Assembly: GCA_039602395.1 (NCBI GenBank)
Contig: JBCNJP010000017.1
Location: 23,208,275 to 23,272,274 of the forward strand
Direction of reading: 5' to 3'
From: Deinandra increscens subsp. villosa
Lineage: Eukaryota; Streptophyta; Magnoliopsida; Asterales; Asteraceae
DNA length: 64,000 nt
Part shown: one piece after another, positions 58,561 to 64,000 of the stretch
Position numbering within the stretch: the first letter of the stretch is position 1
How the letters are laid out: each line of letters starts with the position of its first letter
Position numbers and translations under genes: made by a program
Notes under the pieces: model-generated
What the model saw: only the letters and a program-made list of their open reading frames with translations
Database searches by the model: none
Told to the model about the DNA's origin: nothing

Positions 58561-61444
58561 CTATGCATCATTATACGTGTACTCTTTCAGTACAAAAGTA
58601 TTTAAAATAGGTTGCTCAGTGAGCAAATCATCATTTTCAAAGTCTAAACTTTGGTAAGAACCTTGATGATGAAATTTCTCACTTCCTAATTTTGATTTTC
58701 TTTCCAATGTTTTTCTTTCTCTAAACTCTCTAAACTTCCTCTGTTTGTTTGACTCAGTTTTCGCAAAATCATTGGTTGGAAATTTGTTATGACTTTGAAC
58801 TCTAGTTCTTTCTAGCGAAGCAGCATACTTATGTGATGCAAAGCTATTTTTGACAATTTTAGCACCTTGAAGCGGAACAATGTAACTTTCGCTTGAACTA
58901 GCAACAAACTCATTTTGACCAAAAATTTTCTTTGTTTTGAAAAAAAATTCTCTCGAAGAATTTCTTCTTCCTTGACTTTCAAACACTTCATAATTTTTGC
59001 TAATATTCACAGATGGTCTTTGTTTCAAGGTAGTGACAGACCTGAAGTTTTTCTTGTTTTCCGGTTGAACTTGAGTTCGAGCGGAGAAATGTTCCGCTTG
59101 AACTTCAGCCGAAAATTTGTTTTGCTTAAAAACTGAGAAACTTCCATTTCTTTCATTACCAATTAAAACCTTATTTGAATTTGACTTAAAATGGTTGACA
59201 GTGTTACTCTTAACAGGTGACACTTTTCCTGTTAGTTTCTTAGCCAAATTTTGACTTTTCACAGTTTTAGGTTTTACAGCTTGGTTTCTGTTCAGGGGCT
59301 TAAAATGACAATCAATTGCTAAATGTCCCATCTTACTACAAACTATACACTTTGGGATTCTAGGAGATTCATATAACTGAGTGTATCTAGGGGATTTTTT
59401 TCATTTGTTTATTGACTGAAAACGGTTCTACCAATAATTTGACATTTGCCAGTGTTAACATTTTCAACATGTGTACCTCCAACTCTTGAATATTTTGGTT
59501 CATAAAAAGTGGGTGGAGCACTTCAAGCCTTGGTTTCAAAATCTTTGATTGATCAACTGCTGTAGAGGTGCTTGCAGCAGTGATTTCAGTTTTAACAGTT
59601 TCACATTTTTCTTCAACAACAGTTGCTTGAGCAGTATCATCAACAACTAAACTGACTGTGCTTTCAGTTTGTAGGGCAGGAATTGGTTCAATTACAGGTA
59701 AGTAATTACTTGGTGGTTCGACAGAGTTATAACCAATTCCAGTTGTACCATACATAGCACCTTTCCAAAGTGTTTTAGCCTTTTCATTTGCTTTTTGAAA
59801 TTTATCACAGGTGAATTGAGCTTCAGTTAGGTTCACCTCAAGAGCACCCATATCTGCTTTAGCATGTTGGGTCTCCTTTCTTGAGGTGTTCAGCTTGGAA
59901 ATCAAATCATCAATCTGAGTTTCTAAATTAGAGTTTGCTTGTTTTAGTTGTTCAATTCCTTTATTTAAAGCGGTTACTTTTGAAATGTATGAACTTTCAG
60001 TTTTTCTAAAACACACTTTTAACTCCTTTAAGTTTGAAATTTCTTCAATCAGCTCAGAATTATGATTGGTGTATCTTTCCACTTGTTCAATACAAGCAGG
60101 AGAGCATAGATGTATTAACAATTTCTCAGGAATAGGTTTTACCTGAGATGATGACTCTTCTTTGGCCATAAGTGCATGGTTGATCGGCTCAAATTTTGCA
60201 ATAACATCCTCATAGTCAACAAACTATGGTAGGTTAGCTACAACTACAGTTGAGTTACTGTTACTTCCGCTTGGTTTTGGCGGTGTTGGTTGTGAGCTTG
60301 AGGAACCATTGGTGTTGTTGTTCTTGTAGCTGTTGTTGTTGTGATAATTCTTTCCCTGATTCTTCACTTGGGCTTGGTTTTGAAACTGACCTTCTTTTCT
60401 TGGATTTGAACACTCCCTTGAAAAATTACCCAATTAGTGATAGTTATAACACTTGAACTTACTTTTTTCAAAACCAATAGATGCATTCTTGGCTCCTTTG
60501 TTAGTTCTCCCAGTGCGTTTATAAAAACGTTGAGCTCTTACTGATACCATGGCAAGTTGTGTCATAATGTCCATCTCCTCTAATTCATCGGCACCAATAC
60601 ACTCAAGATCCTCACGTGTGAAGTTGGAGTGTGAGTCAGTGACTACAAAGACATTATGGTTGTTCCCAAAGTTGTGAGACACAGTTTCAGAAAAGTTTGA
60701 GTTTATGCTTCTTTGACCTTGAAAATCGGTTCTTACAAGTGCAGTTGATTGAGGCTAAGATGTTTCTGAGATTGAGTTTTGTTTAAGGTTTGTCTCCATC
60801 TCATAGGTACATAAGATGCCGTAGAGTTCACTCAGTTTCATTTTCTTGAGGTTTTTGCATTCCGTTATGCTTACTGTATAGACAGTCCACATAGAAGGTA
60901 ATGACCTCAGAAATTTTCTGTTAACATCGTCATGTTCAAGAGTTACACCAACTCTTTGAAGCTCATCAAGTAAAGAAAAAAATCGAAGGTACTAGTTGGT
61001 CATGCTTTCACCAGTTTTGTAACTGGAATTTTCATACTTTTGTTTTAAAATGTCCTTTTTATTTTCTTTTACCTCACTTGATCCTTCATGCATCTCACTA
61101 AGAGCATTCCACAGTTCAAAAGCCGTTTTGTACCCCTTAAAACGAATTAATATGAAGTTAGTTAGTGCAGCTTGCAAGGTCCAGTAGGCCTTGAAGTTTG
61201 GCTTAAGTTTTCTATGGTCTATGTCAGTAAATTTTTCAAGTGGTTTTGGAATAAGAACATCTTCATTATCTGCTAATGGAACAGTTACAACAATGGAACC
61301 AATAGTCATAGATTTCTAAATACGGTGATCTAAGCTACGAACAAACCCTTCCATTCGGAGCTTCCATGCGTCAAAGTCCTCTGGGGTGAACATGGGTGGT
61401 TTGTTGGTGCTACCGTTTGAAGTGACAAGACTGAGATCATTCAT
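58561..61444 (-). pseudogene. Sirevirus-like copia gag, degenerate
   Basis: Starts ATG 61444 (MNDLSLVTSNGSTNKPPMFT). The UBN2-type capsid region (FELWNALSEMHEGSSEVKEN) runs to about 60990. A first knuckle near 60450-60410 is damaged: CYNYHxLGNFSREC has Y for the second C, a stop, and N for the H. A long coiled coil follows (60169-59387), then a second knuckle CIVCSKMGHLAIDC (about 59365-59305) that is intact, then a basic, repeat-rich tail to 58561. Several in-frame stops separate these blocks. Two knuckles separated by a coiled coil match the layout expected for long Sirevirus Gags. Confidence 0.82.
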
Positions 61445-61538
61445 TTTGAAAAACTTTGAGAATGAAAAGTTGAAAGTAGTAAAGTAGACAAGTAAATATC
61501 AACTTGGAAGAACTAGAAGTCTTCAAAGTGAGAGCCAA

Positions 61539-61551
61539 GGCTCTAATACCA
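61539..61551 (-). other. Primer-binding site of the reverse-strand copia
   Basis: Reverse strand TGGTATTAGAGCC, two bases after the LTR end CCTACA. One base differs from TGGTATCAGAGCC. Confidence 0.8.
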
Positions 61552-61553
61552 CT

Positions 61554-62412
61554 TGTAGGATCGAAATTACTAAATACCTAATTAAGTTACAAGATTTACT
61601 TGCACGATTAACCTTGCGAATTAAGTTAACCTTCACTTTACTTAACCGATTAACACTTGTGAATAATAGTTGTTTGCATGAATCTAGTAACCCACGAAGT
61701 AAAATATACTCGACACTATTTGCATTAACTCAACAATATTACACAGTGAATAAGCATCAAACATGTGTAGAAATGTTGAAGACGAGGTATGCTATATATA
61801 GTGCTAAGGGAAATCAATGATATCCATTAATTGATTTCCATACGATCATCTAGACCGTTGAATTCAAAAGTCAAACTAAGACTACCAAAAGAATAATCTT
61901 CGACAGATGGGATATCTTGCATGTGATCAGCAACAAACAACTTTAGGAGAGCGGCTTTGATAGATAAGGAAGCAACCAGGAAGCTTTTGCAGGGATTAGA
62001 CGACTGAAAAGACTTCTCAGGAAAAGTTCGGTTGAACTCATTATCTGATGGATAATCGAGTTCACTCGGAATATTCACTATTGGGGAAAACTGCTTCTTT
62101 CCGGTTGAATATCTTCTCCACTTGAACTTAGACTTACGCTTAAACTCTGTTTAGCCGGAACTGCTACAAATTTACTTCAACCGGAATATCTAAAATGTGA
62201 TATTCCTTGCATGTGATCCATGACTCGGCTAAATTCTCAACACATTAGATAAGGGCGTTATTTGAATAGTTAGTAGTTACATTCACTTCTTTATTCTCTT
62301 TTGCAGCTACTGGCTTTGTGCACTAGCTTCTGAAATGCTATGTTTCTTTGCAATTCCAGCAAGTTACGTCTTTTCTCGGTCTCCAATCTCTTGACTAACT
62401 CTTTCTTCTTGA
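61554..62412 (-). mobile_element. 5' LTR region of the reverse-strand Sirevirus-like copia
   Basis: The LTR end (forward TGTAGGATCG at 61554) is fixed by the PBS. A reverse-strand TATATATAG lies at 61801-61793. The far edge is not certain; the next different sequence starts at 62413, so the LTR may be up to about 860 bp. No 3' LTR copy was found to the left, so the element is truncated on that side. Confidence 0.65.
61793..61801 (-). promoter_or_regulatory. TATA box of the reverse-strand copia LTR
   Basis: Reverse strand CTATATATAGC about 240 bp from the LTR end. Confidence 0.5.
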
Positions 62413-62595
62413 TGTACCTTATTTTATACATATTTTCTAAGAAAATATCCTTCGCGTATTGGGTAAAATATGACTAACTATTGCAAAGAAACAGTGTTTT
62501 TGTCTTCTTTGTAGTTTTTCGGGTTTTACTAAGCCAAAATCGCAAAAGGAATGGAAAATGCAAGAAAAACTAAAGAAAGTGAAGATTTTGAGTTT

Positions 62596-62832
62596 AGCAC
62601 GGCCCCATGCCACACCTAGCACGCCCCGTGCCCAAGCCAGCTTAGTCCCGATAGCACCAGCAGAGACACGCACCATGCTTCTAAATCGATTCTGCACCAC
62701 ACGGCCCGTGCCAAACCTAACACAGCCCGTTCCCACAGAGACATGCCCCATGCCCTTGATTCTCGAAGATTTGGAGATCGTTGGTTTGACTCAACACGAC
62801 CCGTGCCCACTGACTCGGCACGGCCCGTGCCA
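62596..62832 (+). repeat. CACGGCCCGTGCC palindromic motif array
   Basis: Seven copies of the near-palindrome (G)GCACGGCCCGTGCC with small changes (about 62597, 62618, 62698, 62720, 62741, 62796, 62817), ending about 15 bp before the TATA box. Two copies survive in the left LTR fragment (43446-43482). Confidence 0.8.
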
Positions 62833-62845
62833 TTCTCGGCGGGTC

Positions 62846-62854
62846 TATATAAAG
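62846..62854 (+). promoter_or_regulatory. TATA box of the TGTACCTTA LTR
   Basis: TATATAAAG, directly downstream of the motif array and upstream of a CT-rich leader. Confidence 0.65.
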
Positions 62855-64000
62855 GGGAACTCTCTTCAAATACAACTTGCTCAACTCTCGTCCCTCTCTT
62901 CCACTAGTTTATCATTTTTTCGGTTTTGAGCCATTTGTTTTAGTGTTCTTGAGTCTACTCGTTAAAGATTGTAAGAACTTTAACTTATGGTGATAATGAA
63001 CTGTTATTTGTCTATGAATCTTTCATTATCCATTAAGCAAATCTTAAGACTAACACTTGTTAGCCTCACTCTTACAAGTGTTAGTCAAATTCTTACACTC
63101 ATTTGGGAATAAACGAATCTTTGGTGGGTTGGTAAACTGTTTTTGTAAACTTTCTTTAAGGTGAACTAATGACTTTATAAAAAATCTTTTTATTAAAAGT
63201 TTATTACTGATTTTCTAAACCAAACATGCTCTACGTATCACAGACCATGTGGAGAGTCGAAATACCAAAGGCCGGACTTGTGACACCCGGTGGGGGGACG
63301 ATGCGATATCTGAAAGGTGACTCATGCCCCATGCTACATGATACGTTCGAGGTCCTTATGTCTATGTAAGCAAACTCAGCTGACCACGCAAGTGCGGGCT
63401 GAAACTATTTGATTGGGAATGGGGGTTGGTAATATTTTGTCACTTCACGGAAGCCGAGATGGTACGTGTTTGTGAACTTGGCTCTGGTTACGCCGGATGT
63501 GCAGGCGCGCGAACGATGCACGGAAGAAACGGACCTTAGTCCTTTGATAATAAAATAAGTCGGCCGGTTTGAGGGACCCCGTAACTAAGTGGCATTAGCT
63601 TCACTATATTTTTTTGCCAACATAACAGTTCTCCGGGGTTCGTACTCCTCGTAGAGGATCGCCCGGGAGAGTAGTGATGCTTTATTTGGGGTTGTGAGGT
63701 GGTCATGCTGCCTGTTGGTGAATAATCTAACAGGAAGGGTATAATTTACGGGTTACCAACATCACCACTGATAAGTCTCCCAAACGATATTATATGCGAT
63801 AGAGTTGACCAAGACACAACTTTTTAGTTTAGTTTAGTTAAATTATTTACATATTTTTTACTAACATCTTCACTTGAAGAATGGCCAGGTTAGACGTCAG
63901 CAAAATGTGAAGTACCAAGAGCCCTCATTTTCCTTTGTGTCTTTGAACGATCCCGATTCAACTTACCACTAGACTACCCACGATGGGTGCACTTACCCGT

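Larger units (their letters stand above)
62413..64000 (+). mobile_element. LTR (TGTACCTTA family), right copy, runs off window
   Basis: TGTACCTTATTTTATAC… is homologous to 43253-43496 but continues with a GC-rich motif array, a TATA box at 62846, a leader-like CT-rich stretch and long non-coding DNA to the window end. No terminal CA, PBS or coding region was recognised. By its association with the protease fragment it may belong to an Athila/Tat gypsy element, but this is weak. Confidence 0.55.

Noticed and set aside
54747..62190. CCGGTTGAACTTGAACC words as heat-shock elements
   Set aside because: The nGAAnnTTCnnGAA spacing is not met. The words do not cluster upstream of the TATA box.
62437..62929. 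ORFs of 104 and 123 codons on both strands near 62500-62900
   Set aside because: They are produced by the GC-rich CACGGCCCGTGCC motif array in the LTR, where stops are scarce.

Overview
The window looks like a repeat-dominated interval of a flowering-plant nuclear genome, most likely Asteraceae. This is judged from the style of its Ty1/copia, Ty3/gypsy and CACTA proteins, from plant-type LTR, PBS and PPT signals, and from intron-bearing gene scraps. No rRNA, tRNA, CRISPR array, prokaryotic gene or intact host gene was found. A 500-N assembly gap lies at 5347-5846.

Left part (1-19419): a CACTA-type terminus (1245), the 3' LTR of a reverse-strand copia element (1557-2936) with degenerate copia-like DNA up to the gap, then a nearly complete chromodomain-bearing Ty3/gypsy gag-pol (6073-10616, one frameshift and one stop). 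Its 3' LTR is split by a 3.8-kb solo LTR (12388-16206, 5-bp TSD TCTTT). That LTR abuts the reverse transcriptase of a second, reverse-strand gypsy (17043-19419).

Middle (19420-34397): tandem repeats, exon-like pieces of an unrecognised gene (21873-25830, reverse), a 2.6-kb reverse-strand gypsy LTR with its PBS (26405-28998), and a CACTA-like region with gene pieces, a 149-bp tandem array and a terminus at 34397. This region is interrupted by a 3-kb element with terminal inverted repeats (about 30201-33162) that carries repeated ACATGTGTAA motifs and its own exon-like pieces.

Best-preserved object (35127-41532, TSD ACCTT): an LTR element with near-identical LTRs, a palindromic TATA region and a palindromic GTTTACGATCGTAAAC motif array. 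It has one intact 618-codon gag-like ORF with a zinc knuckle and no pol. Its long 3' non-coding region holds about ten AGGGGAAG tracts and three stem-loops with a constant loop and compensatory stem changes. Its 3' LTR is duplicated in tandem. I read it as a recently mobile, non-autonomous Sirevirus-like copia element that depends on proteins made by a relative, and as the most interesting thing here.

Right part (42977-64000): nested retroelements. A gypsy protease fragment is followed by an LTR fragment beginning TGTACCTTA, then by reverse-strand Sirevirus-like gag pieces. These pieces are split by a complete but decayed forward copia element (44084-51511, TSD AAGAC) and by a CACTA-family terminus (51859). 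Beyond them lie gene scraps (52676-53735) and a long decayed reverse-strand Sirevirus-like copia element (about 53737-62412) with an env-position accessory ORF. A second copy of the TGTACCTTA LTR (from 62413) runs off the window. Several unrelated LTRs carry their own short, often palindromic motif array near the TATA box.
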